Shown: positions 36,804-44,796 of the stretch, piece by piece
Layout: each line of letters opens with the position of its first letter
Position numbering within the stretch: the stretch's first letter is position 1
Notes under the pieces: model-generated
Seen by the model: the letters and a program-made list of their open reading frames with translations, nothing else
What the model was told of the DNA's origin: nothing
Databases searched by the model: none
Made by a program: the position numbers and the translations under genes
Assembly: GCA_963707515.1 (NCBI GenBank)
Contig: CAVPQI010000001.1
Span: 434,001 to 498,000, forward strand
Reading direction: 5' to 3'
Length of the DNA stretch: 64,000 bases
Origin: Sva-07 sp963707515
GTDB taxonomy: Bacteria; Actinomycetota; Acidimicrobiia; Acidimicrobiales; Ilumatobacteraceae

Positions 36804-39476
36804 TCAGGACTTGGCGGCGGCCCAGGTGTCGCCCCAGGACACGTTGACCTCGAGCGGGACGTCGAGCTGAGCGGCGCCCTGCATCAACGACACGACGAGG
36901 TCGCCGACGGCCTCGCGCTCGTGGTCGGGGACCTCGACGAGCACCTCGTCGTGGACCTGCAGCACCAGCCTGCTCTCGTAGTCGCCGGCGACGAGAGCGT
37001 CGTCGATGCGCACGAGGGCGACCTTGAAGATGTCGGCAGCGAGCCCCTGGATGCCGGCGTTCATCGCTTGCCGCTCCCCCGCCTGGCGAACCCGGAAGTT
37101 CGAGTTGAGCAGCTCGGGAATCGGGCGGCGGCGACCGAACAGCGTCTCGGTGTAGCCCCGCTCGCGGGCCTCGATCACCGTGCGGTCCATGTACGCCCGA
37201 ACCCGGGGAAATGCGACGAAGTAGGCATCGAGGATGACCGCCGCCTCCTCGGTGGAGATGTTCAGCCGCTGACCGAGGCCGTAGGCCTCCATGCCGTAGG
37301 CCAGGCCGTACGACACCATCTTCGCCTTCGAACGCTGTTCGAGGGTGACCGCCGTCGGGTCGACACCGAACACCCGGGCGGCGGTCGCGTTGTGGATGTC
37401 CTGGTTGCTGGTGAACGCCTCGATCAGCCCCGGGTCCTGGGCGAGGTGGGCGATGCAGCGCAGTTCGATCTGGTTGTAGTCGGCGACGAGCAGCGTCATC
37501 CCGGCCGCCGGGATGAACGCCCGCCGGAACTGGCGACCCTCGTCGGTGCGGACGGGGATGTTGTGCAGGTTCGGCTGGTCCGACGACAAGCGACCGGTGC
37601 GGGCGACGGTCTGGTTGAACGTGGCGTGGATGCGACCGTCGGGCGCGACCTCGGCGAGCAGCCCGTCGCCGTAGGTGCTGCGCAGCTTCTCGACCTCGCG
37701 GTAGCGCAGCAGCGGGCCGAGGAACTCGGGCCACTGGTCCTTGATCTTCTCCAGCGTCGAGGCGTCGGTCGAGTAGCCGGTCTTGGTCTTCTTGCCCGGT
37801 GCCAGTCCGCGCTCGTCGTAGAGGATCTCGCGCAGCTGCTTGGGCGAGTTGAGGTTGAGGTCGTCGCGGCCGGCGACGACGCGCAGCTCGCGTTGCAGCG
37901 TCTGCACCTCCTCGTTGAGGCGCGCCACCAGCGCCCGCAGCTCGTCGACGTCGACGCCGATGCCGACGTGTTCCATCCGGGCGAGCACGCCGACGAGCGG
38001 ATTCTCGATCGTGCGGTACAGCTCGGCCATGCCCTGCGCCTCCATGCTGGCGAGGATCGGCTCGGCGAGCGTGTGCACGGCGAGGGCGTCGCGGCCGGCG
38101 AACTGGGCGTCGGTCATCGACGTGCCGTCGAGGTCGAGCTGACCCATGCCGGCCATATCGTCGGAGGGCCGGGCGAACTTGGTGTACTTCTCGATGAGGT
38201 CCGGCAGCGTGTACCGCGCCTCGGCGGGATCGATCAGATAGGCGGCGATCGCCGTGTCGAGCACGAGCCCGGCGAGCTCGTCGCCGTCGGCGAGCAGCGC
38301 TCGCATCAACGGCTTGACGTTGTGCCCGCGCACGGCCGAATGGCTGCACAGCGCGGTGCGCACCCCGGGGTCGGCGAACAGCGCCGCCGGGATCCAGGTC
38401 ACCTCGGACAGCGATGCGTCGGTGACGATGGCCACGCCGGTCAGCGGGCTGCGGCCGGGTTCACCTTGCCAGGAGGGGGCGAGGTCGACCACGTCGAGGT
38501 TGACGATCGCCTCGACGACCGCCGCCGCGGACTCCGCTTCGGTGACCTCGGCGACGAGCTCGTCACGGTCCTCGCCGCCCCCGACGCCGGCCGACGAGCC
38601 CATCGCCTCGAGCGCCTCGTCGAGCCGCGCCCCGAGGGTACGGAACTCGAGGAAGTCGAACAGGCGCCGCAGCTCCTCGGGATTCGGGTTGACGCTGAGC
38701 GCGTCGAGGTCGACCGAGTCGACCGGGGCGTCGTGACGCAGCAGCATCAGCTCGAGGTTCTTGCGGACCCGCGCCTCGTGCTCGGCGAGCGAGGCGCGCA
38801 GCTTCGGCGTCTGCTCGTCGACGTGGGCGAAGATGCCGTCGAGGCCGCCGTAGTTGTTGATCAGCTTGGCCGCCGTCTTCTCCCCCACCCCGGGCACCCC
38901 GGGCAGGTTGTCGCTGGTGTCGCCGCGCAGCGCGGCGTACTGCGGATAGAGCTCGGGGCGGACACCGGTCTTCTCCTCGATGCCGGCCTCGTCGTAGAGG
39001 GCGTAGTCGCTGACGCCACGGCGGTTGTAGAGCACCCGCACGACCGGGTCGCGGACGAGCTGATAGCTGTCGCGGTCGCCGGTGACGATGACGACCTCGT
39101 GCCCGCGTTCGACGAGGCGGTCGGTGAGGGTGGCGATCAGGTCGTCGGCTTCCCACCCGGCGACATCGATCGAGGCGATGCCGATCGCCTCGAGCACCTC
39201 GCGCACGAGTCCCATCTGCTGGCGGAGGATGTCGGGGGCAGCGTCGCGCTGCGCCTTGTAGGTCGGCTCCGCCTCGTGACGGAACGTCGGCTCGGGTCGG
39301 TCGAAGGCGACGACGACGCCGTCGGGCTTGTGCTCCTTGAGCACGAGGGTGAGCATCGACGTGAACCCGAAGACGGCGTTCGTCACCTGCCCGCTGGCGG
39401 TGGCCATGTCGGTCGGCAGGGCGAAGAAGGCGCGATAGGTCAGCGAGTTGCCGTCGACGACGAGATAGGTGCTCAT
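36804..39476 (-). CDS. polA: DNA polymerase I
   Basis: 890 residues: N-terminal 5'-3' exonuclease/flap nuclease (YLVVDGNSLTYRAFFALP, GWEADDLIATL, VTGDRDSYQLV, GDTSDNLPGVPGVGEKTA), a degenerate 3'-5' exonuclease domain without the DxE motif (ALCSHSAVRGHNVKPLM), and the family A polymerase: TGRLSSDQPNLHNIP, motif A VADYNQIELRCIAH, motif B RSKAKMVSYGLAYGM, motif C LQVHDEVLVEVP. Motif A has Asn where Ser is usual (DYSQIELR). It repairs gaps and removes RNA primers; proofreading is probably absent, as in mycobacteria. Confidence 0.97.
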   Translation of the reverse strand: MSTYLVVDGNSLTYRAFFALPTDMATASGQVTNAVFGFTSMLTLVLKEHKPDGVVVAFDRPEPTFRHEAEPTYKAQRDAAPDILRQQMGLVREVLEAIGIASIDVAGWEADDLIATLTDRLVERGHEVVIVTGDRDSYQLVRDPVVRVLYNRRGVSDYALYDEAGIEEKTGVRPELYPQYAALRGDTSDNLPGVPGVGEKTAAKLINNYGGLDGIFAHVDEQTPKLRASLAEHEARVRKNLELMLLRHDAPVDSVDLDALSVNPNPEELRRLFDFLEFRTLGARLDEALEAMGSSAGVGGGEDRDELVAEVTEAESAAAVVEAIVNLDVVDLAPSWQGEPGRSPLTGVAIVTDASLSEVTWIPAALFADPGVRTALCSHSAVRGHNVKPLMRALLADGDELAGLVLDTAIAAYLIDPAEARYTLPDLIEKYTKFARPSDDMAGMGQLDLDGTSMTDAQFAGRDALAVHTLAEPILASMEAQGMAELYRTIENPLVGVLARMEHVGIGVDVDELRALVARLNEEVQTLQRELRVVAGRDDLNLNSPKQLREILYDERGLAPGKKTKTGYSTDASTLEKIKDQWPEFLGPLLRYREVEKLRSTYGDGLLAEVAPDGRIHATFNQTVARTGRLSSDQPNLHNIPVRTDEGRQFRRAFIPAAGMTLLVADYNQIELRCIAHLAQDPGLIEAFTSNQDIHNATAARVFGVDPTAVTLEQRSKAKMVSYGLAYGMEAYGLGQRLNISTEEAAVILDAYFVAFPRVRAYMDRTVIEARERGYTETLFGRRRPIPELLNSNFRVRQAGERQAMNAGIQGLAADIFKVALVRIDDALVAGDYESRLVLQVHDEVLVEVPDHEREAVGDLVVSLMQGAAQLDVPLEVNVSWGDTWAAAKS

Positions 39477-39495
39477 GACGGCGGCTCCGCTCTGC

Positions 39496-40080
39496 TTAAC
39501 CGAGTCCCGGCCGCAGCGAGCCGTCGAGGATGCGGTCGGCGACGTCGCGCATCCGCGTCCGTTCGCTCATCGCCGTGCGCTGGATGAACCCGAAGGCATC
39601 GTTCTCGGTCATCGCCGCCTCGTCCATCAGCACACCCTTGGCGCGATCGATGACCTTGCGCGATTCGAGCTGCTCGCCGAGCGCGTCGATCTCGCCGGTC
39701 AACGAGCGCAGCTCGCGGAAGCGGCCCATCGCCACCTCGATCGCCGGGATCAGGTCGCTCTTCTGGAACGGCTTGACGAGGAATGCGAGGGCGCCGGCGT
39801 CGCGTGCCTGCTCGACGACCTCGCGCTGGCTGAAGGCGGTGAGCATCAACACGCCGCAGATCTTCTCGCCGTTGATGATCCGCGCCGCCTCGAGACCGTC
39901 GAGGCCCGGCATCTTGATGTCGAGGATCGCCAGATCGGGCTGCAGGGCACGCACCAGCTCGACCGCCTGATCGCCGCGGCCGGTCTCTCCGATGACCTCG
40001 TAGCCCTCCTCTTCGAGGGTCTCGCGCAGGTCCATGCGGATGATGGCCTCGTCTTCGGCGATCACGACACGCAGCGGCAT
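39496..40080 (-). CDS. ANTAR-domain response regulator (PdtaR-like)
   Basis: 194 residues from ATG 40080, which has AAAGGGG just upstream. The receiver domain (RVVIAEDEAIIRMDL, phospho-Asp in LAILDIKMPGLDG, Lys in FLVKPF) is followed by an ANTAR RNA-binding domain (SRKVIDRAKGVLMDEAAMTE, AFGFIQRTAMSERTRMRDVA). Phosphorylated ANTAR regulators bind paired hairpins in mRNA leaders to prevent termination. The gene lies 19 nt upstream of polA, close to the order in mycobacteria (pdtaR ... polA-rpsA-coaE). No partner kinase is in the window. Confidence 0.93.
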   Translation of the reverse strand: MPLRVVIAEDEAIIRMDLRETLEEEGYEVIGETGRGDQAVELVRALQPDLAILDIKMPGLDGLEAARIINGEKICGVLMLTAFSQREVVEQARDAGALAFLVKPFQKSDLIPAIEVAMGRFRELRSLTGEIDALGEQLESRKVIDRAKGVLMDEAAMTENDAFGFIQRTAMSERTRMRDVADRILDGSLRPGLG

Positions 40081-40132
40081 GACCCCTTTATCTAGCAGGT
40101 GGTGGCGCGAGTCGGACCCGGACCCGCGCACG

Positions 40133-40960
40133 TCACCCGAGCGCCGAGGCCATCAGGCGACTGAGCGGCCGTGCCAGTTCGCGGAGCCGATCGCACCCCT
40201 CGACGCCGATCGCCGCGTACGCCGGAACGCTGAGCTCGTCGGTGCGTTGTTCGATCCAGTGGCGGCGCTGACGGCCGAGGTCGCTGAGCGCGCCGTCGAC
40301 ATCGAGCCAGCCCCTGGCCCGCAGACGGGCGACCGACGAACCCCAGTCGCGATCGGTGCGCTGGCGTGTTCCCTGCAGCACGGCGGCGGGCACGTCACCC
40401 GCTGCGGCGTGGGTGACGAGGGCGTCGCAGCCCGACAGCCCCTCGACGGTGAGGGCGGCGACGTGGCCGTCGCCGCGGTACTCGCGGAGCAGCGTCTGGG
40501 CGTGCCAGAGGACGAGGTGCGGTTCGTCGGGCCACGGCAGGCGGGCGTGCCCGGCGAACAACGGGCGCCCGTAGGGGTCGTCGCACGCCGCCAACGCCGC
40601 CGCCCGGGCGAGCTCGGCCGCCTCGGCGATCTGCGGCGACTCGACGAGGTCGCCGCCGATGCGGCGCAACATCCGGTCGGCGGCACGGTGCCGGGCCGCC
40701 AGCACGTCGTCCGGGGAGGCGATCGCCCACACACCGTCCATGCTGCGCGTCACCAGGTCGTGGTCGAAGTTGAAGAACGTGGCGATGACGACGGCCGCCT
40801 CGACGGCGCCCATCGCCGCCGAACGCGAGGCGAAGTAGCCGCGCATCCGCTCTTCCAGGCCGAGACCGCGGTACTCCTCGGCCGCCTCGGGCACGAAGTA
40901 GATCGCCCCGTGGATCGGCTCCAACGTGCGCCAGGTCTTGCGGGCGGTCAGTGCGTCCAT
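40133..40960 (-). CDS. SCO6745 family actinobacterial protein
   Basis: 275 residues, largely helical, beginning MDALTARKTWRTLEPIHGAI. This opening and FNFDHDLVTRSMDGVWAIAS are typical of a conserved actinobacterial family known as SCO6745. The C-terminal third contains a winged-helix-like segment (RQRTDRDWGSSVARLRARGW). No catalytic motif is evident. The ATG at 40960 is chosen by family start; ATG 40972 is possible. Confidence 0.82.
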   Translation of the reverse strand: MDALTARKTWRTLEPIHGAIYFVPEAAEEYRGLGLEERMRGYFASRSAAMGAVEAAVVIATFFNFDHDLVTRSMDGVWAIASPDDVLAARHRAADRMLRRIGGDLVESPQIAEAAELARAAALAACDDPYGRPLFAGHARLPWPDEPHLVLWHAQTLLREYRGDGHVAALTVEGLSGCDALVTHAAAGDVPAAVLQGTRQRTDRDWGSSVARLRARGWLDVDGALSDLGRQRRHWIEQRTDELSVPAYAAIGVEGCDRLRELARPLSRLMASALG

Positions 40961-41012
40961 CGGCGGCAGCATGACAGACGGCGCGGGGCGATCAACGAGC
41001 CCGGCGCGCAGG

Positions 41013-41291
41013 TCAGAGCCGGTCGAGCAGCTCGTCCTGGCGCTGCTCGAGCGTGGTGATCTCGGCGGCGACGTGGGCCCGGTGGTTGGCCAGGGCGTCG
41101 ACGTGGCGCCGGGCGTCGCGGGCCTCGAACGACGAGCTGGCGGTCTCCGAGACGAGCGCTCGTAGCGCCTGGTCGTCGGCATCACCGGCGAGGTGGATCA
41201 GCTGCTCGTCGATCACCGCGAGCTCGGTGCGCAGCGACTTCAGGCGCACGGACACCTGCGAGAGACGCCGCTCCACCAACCAGCTGCCCAT
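41013..41291 (-). CDS. small coiled-coil protein of unknown function
   Basis: 92 residues from ATG 41291 (MGSWLVERRLSQVSVRLKSL), with two long amphipathic helices joined by LAGDADDQAL. The charge pattern and heptads suggest an antiparallel coiled coil. No family recognised. It sits between tRNA-Leu and the SCO6745 gene on the same strand. Confidence 0.7.
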   Translation of the reverse strand: MGSWLVERRLSQVSVRLKSLRTELAVIDEQLIHLAGDADDQALRALVSETASSSFEARDARRHVDALANHRAHVAAEITTLEQRQDELLDRL

Positions 41292-41330
41292 CGGCAGCAG
41301 TGTAGGAGCGGCGCCGGTGGGAAGTGGTTG

Positions 41331-41404
41331 TGCCCCGGGTCGGACTCGAACCGACACTTGACGGTGTTTGAGACCGTTGCCTCTGCCAATTGGGCTACCG
41401 GGGC
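41331..41404 (-). tRNA. tRNA-Leu (anticodon CAA), short variable loop
   Basis: Acceptor stem GCCCCGG/CCGGGGC is perfect, discriminator A73. The D arm has only three good pairs (GCC/GGC). Anticodon stem ACGGT/ACCGT encloses loop CTCAAAC, so the anticodon is CAA, reading UUG. The variable loop is just CAAGT (5 nt) although bacterial tRNA-Leu is normally class II with a long arm. T arm GTCGG TTCGAGT CCGAC is intact. CCA is not encoded. Confidence 0.85.
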
Positions 41405-41499
41405 GATGCCCGAGCGAGGTTACCGGCGGACACGGCGCCGGTGACACGACCAGATCGCGCTTACCGGTGGGTAGCTCGAACGGTTCGTCCTGACGGGTC

Positions 41500-41505
41500 T
41501 AGCCT
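41500..41505 (+). promoter_or_regulatory. -10 box of a leaderless promoter for the fab operon
   Basis: TAGCCT ends 8 nt before the fabD ATG at 41514, with no Shine-Dalgarno. Confidence 0.6.
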
Positions 41506-41513
41506 GCCCGACG

Positions 41514-42695
41514 ATGCTCGCTTTCACGTTCCCCGGCCAGGGCTCACAACGCCCCGGTATGGGGCTCCCCTGGCGTGACCACGAGAGCTGGGAACTCGTC
41601 GACGAGGCCAGCGAGATCGCCGGCCGCGACATCGGTGCGCTGTTGTGCGACGCCGACGCCGACGAGTTGCGCGACACCCGCAACGCCCAGCTGACGACGT
41701 TCGTGTCGAGCCTGATGGTGCTCGATGCCGTGCACCGCATCGGCGTCGAGCCGACGCACTGCGCCGGTCACAGCCTCGGTGAGTACACCGCACTCACGGC
41801 GACCGGCGCCCTCGGATTCGACGACGGCATCCGCCTCGTCGCCGAGCGCAGCGCGGCCATGCACGACGCCGGTCTCGCCCAGCCCGGCACGATGGCAGCC
41901 GTCCTCGGCCTCGACGACGACCAGGTCGAAGTGGCCTGCCGACGCGCCGACGCCGACGTCTGGGTCGCCAACTTCAACGCCCCCGGCCAGGTCGTCATCG
42001 CCGGGTCACCCGACGGCGTCGCCGCGGCCTCCACGCACGCCAAGGACCTCGGTGCCAAGAAGGTCATGCCGTTGCAGGTGTCCGGCGCCTTCCACACCCC
42101 GTTCATGGCGTCCGCCCGCGAACGCCTGCGGGCGGCGATCTCGGCCGCCAACCCGCGCGACACCGAGGTGCCGGTCGTGTCCAACGTCGACGCACTGCCG
42201 CACGACCAGGGATCGGAGTGGGCGAGCCTGTTGTCCGCCCAGCTCTCCAGCCCGGTCAGGTGGAAGCACTGCCTGTTGACGCTCGGCGACGCCGGTGTCA
42301 CCGACTTCGCCGAACTCGGCCCCGGCGGCGTGCTCACCGGCATGGCCAAGCGCACCGTCGCCGGTGCCCGCACGGTGTCGGTCGCCACGCCCGAGGACCT
42401 CGACAAGCTGCTCGAATGGGTCGGAGCGGGCACCGTCTCCGCTGCCTCGCACGCCGACGGTGAGCACCTGTTCGCCGTCGAGCGGCTCGTCGTCAGCCCG
42501 GGCACGGGCGTGTTCGCGCCCGCCGGCGACCTGCAAGAGGGTGCCCTGATCGACGTCGGCACCGTCGTCGGCCACGTCGGCGACGTCGAGGTGCGCTCGC
42601 CGTTCGCCGGAATCCTGCAGAGCTACATCGCCCTGCCGACCGAGCGCGTCACCAACCGCCAACCGATCGCCTGGCTGCGGACGGACGGCGCGTGA
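41514..42695 (+). CDS. fabD: malonyl-CoA:ACP transacylase fused to a biotinyl/lipoyl-like domain
   Basis: Residues 1-300 are a complete FabD: AFTFPGQGSQRPGMG, nucleophile Ser87 in GHSLGEYTAL, His194 in GAFHTPFM, and FAELGPGGVLTGM. It moves malonyl groups from CoA to ACP. After a short linker, residues 318-393 are extra: LVVSPGTGVFAPAGDLQEGA ... VRSPFAGILQSYIALPTERV ... RQPIAWL. This two-half pattern resembles a biotinyl/lipoyl hammerhead, but the position of the modified Met-Lys reads DVEV, with no Lys. FabD proteins are usually about 310 residues. First gene of the fab operon. Confidence 0.93.
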   Translation: MLAFTFPGQGSQRPGMGLPWRDHESWELVDEASEIAGRDIGALLCDADADELRDTRNAQLTTFVSSLMVLDAVHRIGVEPTHCAGHSLGEYTALTATGALGFDDGIRLVAERSAAMHDAGLAQPGTMAAVLGLDDDQVEVACRRADADVWVANFNAPGQVVIAGSPDGVAAASTHAKDLGAKKVMPLQVSGAFHTPFMASARERLRAAISAANPRDTEVPVVSNVDALPHDQGSEWASLLSAQLSSPVRWKHCLLTLGDAGVTDFAELGPGGVLTGMAKRTVAGARTVSVATPEDLDKLLEWVGAGTVSAASHADGEHLFAVERLVVSPGTGVFAPAGDLQEGALIDVGTVVGHVGDVEVRSPFAGILQSYIALPTERVTNRQPIAWLRTDGA

Positions 42696-42717
42696 GCGCT
42701 GTGGAAGGCTGAGCTCG

Positions 42718-43683
42718 ATGCCTGTCGTACCCGACCACGTGCGCGGCGCCGTCATCACCGGATGGGGCACGTCGCTTCCGCCCAAGATCGTGACCAACCA
42801 CGATCTCGAACGCACCCTCGACACGAACCACGACTGGATCGTCGATCGCACCGGCATCCACCAACGCCATGTCGGTGGCTCGACGATGGAACTGTCCGTC
42901 GAATCGGGCCGCAAGGCGATGGCGATGGCCGGTGTCGACCCCGCCGACATCGATGCCCTGATCCTCGCCACCACCACACCCGACCGCACGGTGCCGGCCA
43001 CCGCGCCCGCCGTGCAGCGCGAGCTCGGCTTGTCGTGCGGCGCCTTCGACGTCAACGCCGCCTGCTCCGGTTGGGTCTACGGCCTCGTCGCCGCCCACGG
43101 GCTGATCGCCCTCGGCTCACGCAAGATCCTGCTCATCGGCACCGACACGCTGTCGCGGATCACCGACTGGGACGACCGCAACACGGCGATCCTGTTCGCC
43201 GACGGGTCGGGGGCGACGGTCGTCGAGGCCGTCGACGGCGGCGGTCAGCTGATCGCCTGGGATCTCGACGCCGACGGCAACGCCGAGCGGGCGCTGTACT
43301 GCGAGGTCGGCGAGAAGCTGCAGATGGACGGCAAGGAAGTCTTTCGTCGCGCCGTGCGGATCATGGTCGACTCGGCCACCAAGTCGATGACCCAGGCCGG
43401 TGTGACCGCCGACGACATCGCCGTCGTCGTCCCCCACCAGGCCAATGTGCGGATCATCTCCGCCGCCTGCGATCGCCTCGGCATCTCGATGGATCGCGCC
43501 GCCATCGTCCTCGACCGCACCGGGAACACGTCGTCGGCGTCGATCCCGCTGGCGCTCGCCGACGCCCTCGACACCAACCGCATCAACGACGGTGACCTCG
43601 TCCTCTTCGTCGGCTTCGGTGCGGGCATGACCTCGGCCAGCGCCATCGTCCGTTGGGGCGGCGGCAACGGAGCGACACCGTGA
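42718..43683 (+). CDS. fabH: beta-ketoacyl-ACP synthase III
   Basis: Starts fatty-acid elongation by condensing acyl-CoA with malonyl-ACP. 321 residues; catalytic Cys116 in DVNAACSGWVYG, His240 in PHQANVRII and Asn270 in RTGNTSSASIPLAL. It follows fabD by 22 nt and overlaps fabG by 4 nt (GTGA). Actinobacterial FabH often prefers branched or medium acyl-CoA; the primer specificity is not visible here. Confidence 0.96.
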   Translation: MPVVPDHVRGAVITGWGTSLPPKIVTNHDLERTLDTNHDWIVDRTGIHQRHVGGSTMELSVESGRKAMAMAGVDPADIDALILATTTPDRTVPATAPAVQRELGLSCGAFDVNAACSGWVYGLVAAHGLIALGSRKILLIGTDTLSRITDWDDRNTAILFADGSGATVVEAVDGGGQLIAWDLDADGNAERALYCEVGEKLQMDGKEVFRRAVRIMVDSATKSMTQAGVTADDIAVVVPHQANVRIISAACDRLGISMDRAAIVLDRTGNTSSASIPLALADALDTNRINDGDLVLFVGFGAGMTSASAIVRWGGGNGATP

Positions 43684-43726
43684 CCGACACCGTGAACGAC
43701 ACCGTGAACGACACCGTGAACGACGG
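43678..43726 (+). repeat. 12-nt tandem repeat at the fabG start
   Basis: ACCGTGAACGAC repeats with period 12, giving in-frame GTG codons at 43680, 43692, 43704 and 43716 and the peptide TDTVNDTVNDTVND. Confidence 0.8.
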
Positions 43727-44429
43727 CCGGATCGTCCTCGTCACCGGCGGCTCGCGCGGCATCGGCCTCGCCGTCGCCCAGCGCTTCGCCGCGCTCGGTG
43801 ACCGAGTCGCCGTCACGTACAACTCCTCGCCGCCGCCCGACGGGCTGTTCGGCGTGCGCTGCGACGTGACCTCCAGCGACGACGTCAATACCGCCTTCGA
43901 CGCGGTCGAGGCCGAGTTCGGCGGCCCGGTCGAGGTCCTCGTGTCGAACGCCGGCATCACACGCGACGGGCTGCTGCTGCGGATGAGCGAGGACGACTTC
44001 GACGCCGTCATCGACGCCAATCTGACCGCCGCCTTCCGGGTCGTCAAACGGGCGTCGCGGGCGATGCTCAAGGCGCGGTCGGGTCGCATCGTGCTCGTGT
44101 CGTCGGTGGTCGGGCTGCTCGGCTCGGCCGGTCAGGCGAACTACGCCGCCTCCAAGGCCGGCCTCGTCGGCTTCGCCCGCTCCGTCGCCCGCGAGCTCGG
44201 CTCGCGTTCGATCACCGTCAACGTCGTCGCCCCGGGACCGGTGGCGACCGACATGACCGACGCCCTGTCCGAGGAGCGCCGCACCGAGCTCACGGCGATG
44301 GTGCCGCTGCAGCGGATGGCGACACCCGACGAGATCGCCGGCGTGATCACGTTCCTCGCCTCGCCCGACGCGGCGTACATCACCGGCGCCGTGATCCCCG
44401 TCGACGGCGGCCTCGGGATGGGGCACTGA
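43680..44429 (+). CDS. fabG: 3-oxoacyl-ACP reductase
   Basis: NADPH-dependent reduction of the ketoacyl-ACP. A short-chain dehydrogenase of 249 residues: GGSRGIG at 23-29, NAG at 90-92, Ser141-142, Tyr155 and Lys159 (NYAASKAGLVGFARS). GTG 43680 overlaps the fabH stop and has GGAG 7 nt upstream. The first 15 residues come from a 12-nt DNA repeat holding four in-frame GTG codons, so several N-termini are possible. C-terminal ITGAVIPVDGGLGMGH is complete. Confidence 0.95.
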   Translation: MTDTVNDTVNDTVNDGRIVLVTGGSRGIGLAVAQRFAALGDRVAVTYNSSPPPDGLFGVRCDVTSSDDVNTAFDAVEAEFGGPVEVLVSNAGITRDGLLLRMSEDDFDAVIDANLTAAFRVVKRASRAMLKARSGRIVLVSSVVGLLGSAGQANYAASKAGLVGFARSVARELGSRSITVNVVAPGPVATDMTDALSEERRTELTAMVPLQRMATPDEIAGVITFLASPDAAYITGAVIPVDGGLGMGH

Positions 44430-44559
44430 CCATGGCCGCCCACCGTGCACCTGCACGCCGGGGCGACCATCGCCGACCCGCGGCGCACACCCTGCAGTCG
44501 CAGACCCGTGTGCCTACACTTCACCACCCATCGACCACCGTCTGACTAGGAGACACACC

Positions 44560-44796
44560 GTGGATCAAGAACTGTTCGCCCGCTTCCGCAAATGCGCCGT
44601 GGAGGTGCTGTCGGTCGACGAGAGCGCCGTCGTGCCGACCGCCAACTTCGGAGACGACCTCGACGCCGACAGCCTCGATCTCGTCGAGCTCGTGATGGCC
44701 CTCGAGGAGGAGTTCGACATCTCCGTGCCGGAAGAGGAGCTCGAAGGCGTCGAGACGGTCCAACAGGCGTACGACATCGTCACCGCGAAGCTGTGA
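44560..44796 (+). CDS. acpP: acyl carrier protein
   Basis: 78 residues; the phosphopantetheine site is Ser38 in GDDLDADSLDLVELVM. Carries the growing acyl chain in type II fatty-acid synthesis. GTG start with AGGAGA 7 nt upstream, one of the strongest ribosome sites here, as expected for an abundant protein. Stop overlaps the fabF GTG by 4 nt. The 130 nt before it, after fabG, show no gene and may carry its own promoter. Confidence 0.96.
   Translation: MDQELFARFRKCAVEVLSVDESAVVPTANFGDDLDADSLDLVELVMALEEEFDISVPEEELEGVETVQQAYDIVTAKL

Noticed and set aside
36699..39587. A 962-codon plus-strand open frame opposite polA
   Set aside because: polA is unmistakable; the antisense frame has no motif and no promoter or ribosome site.
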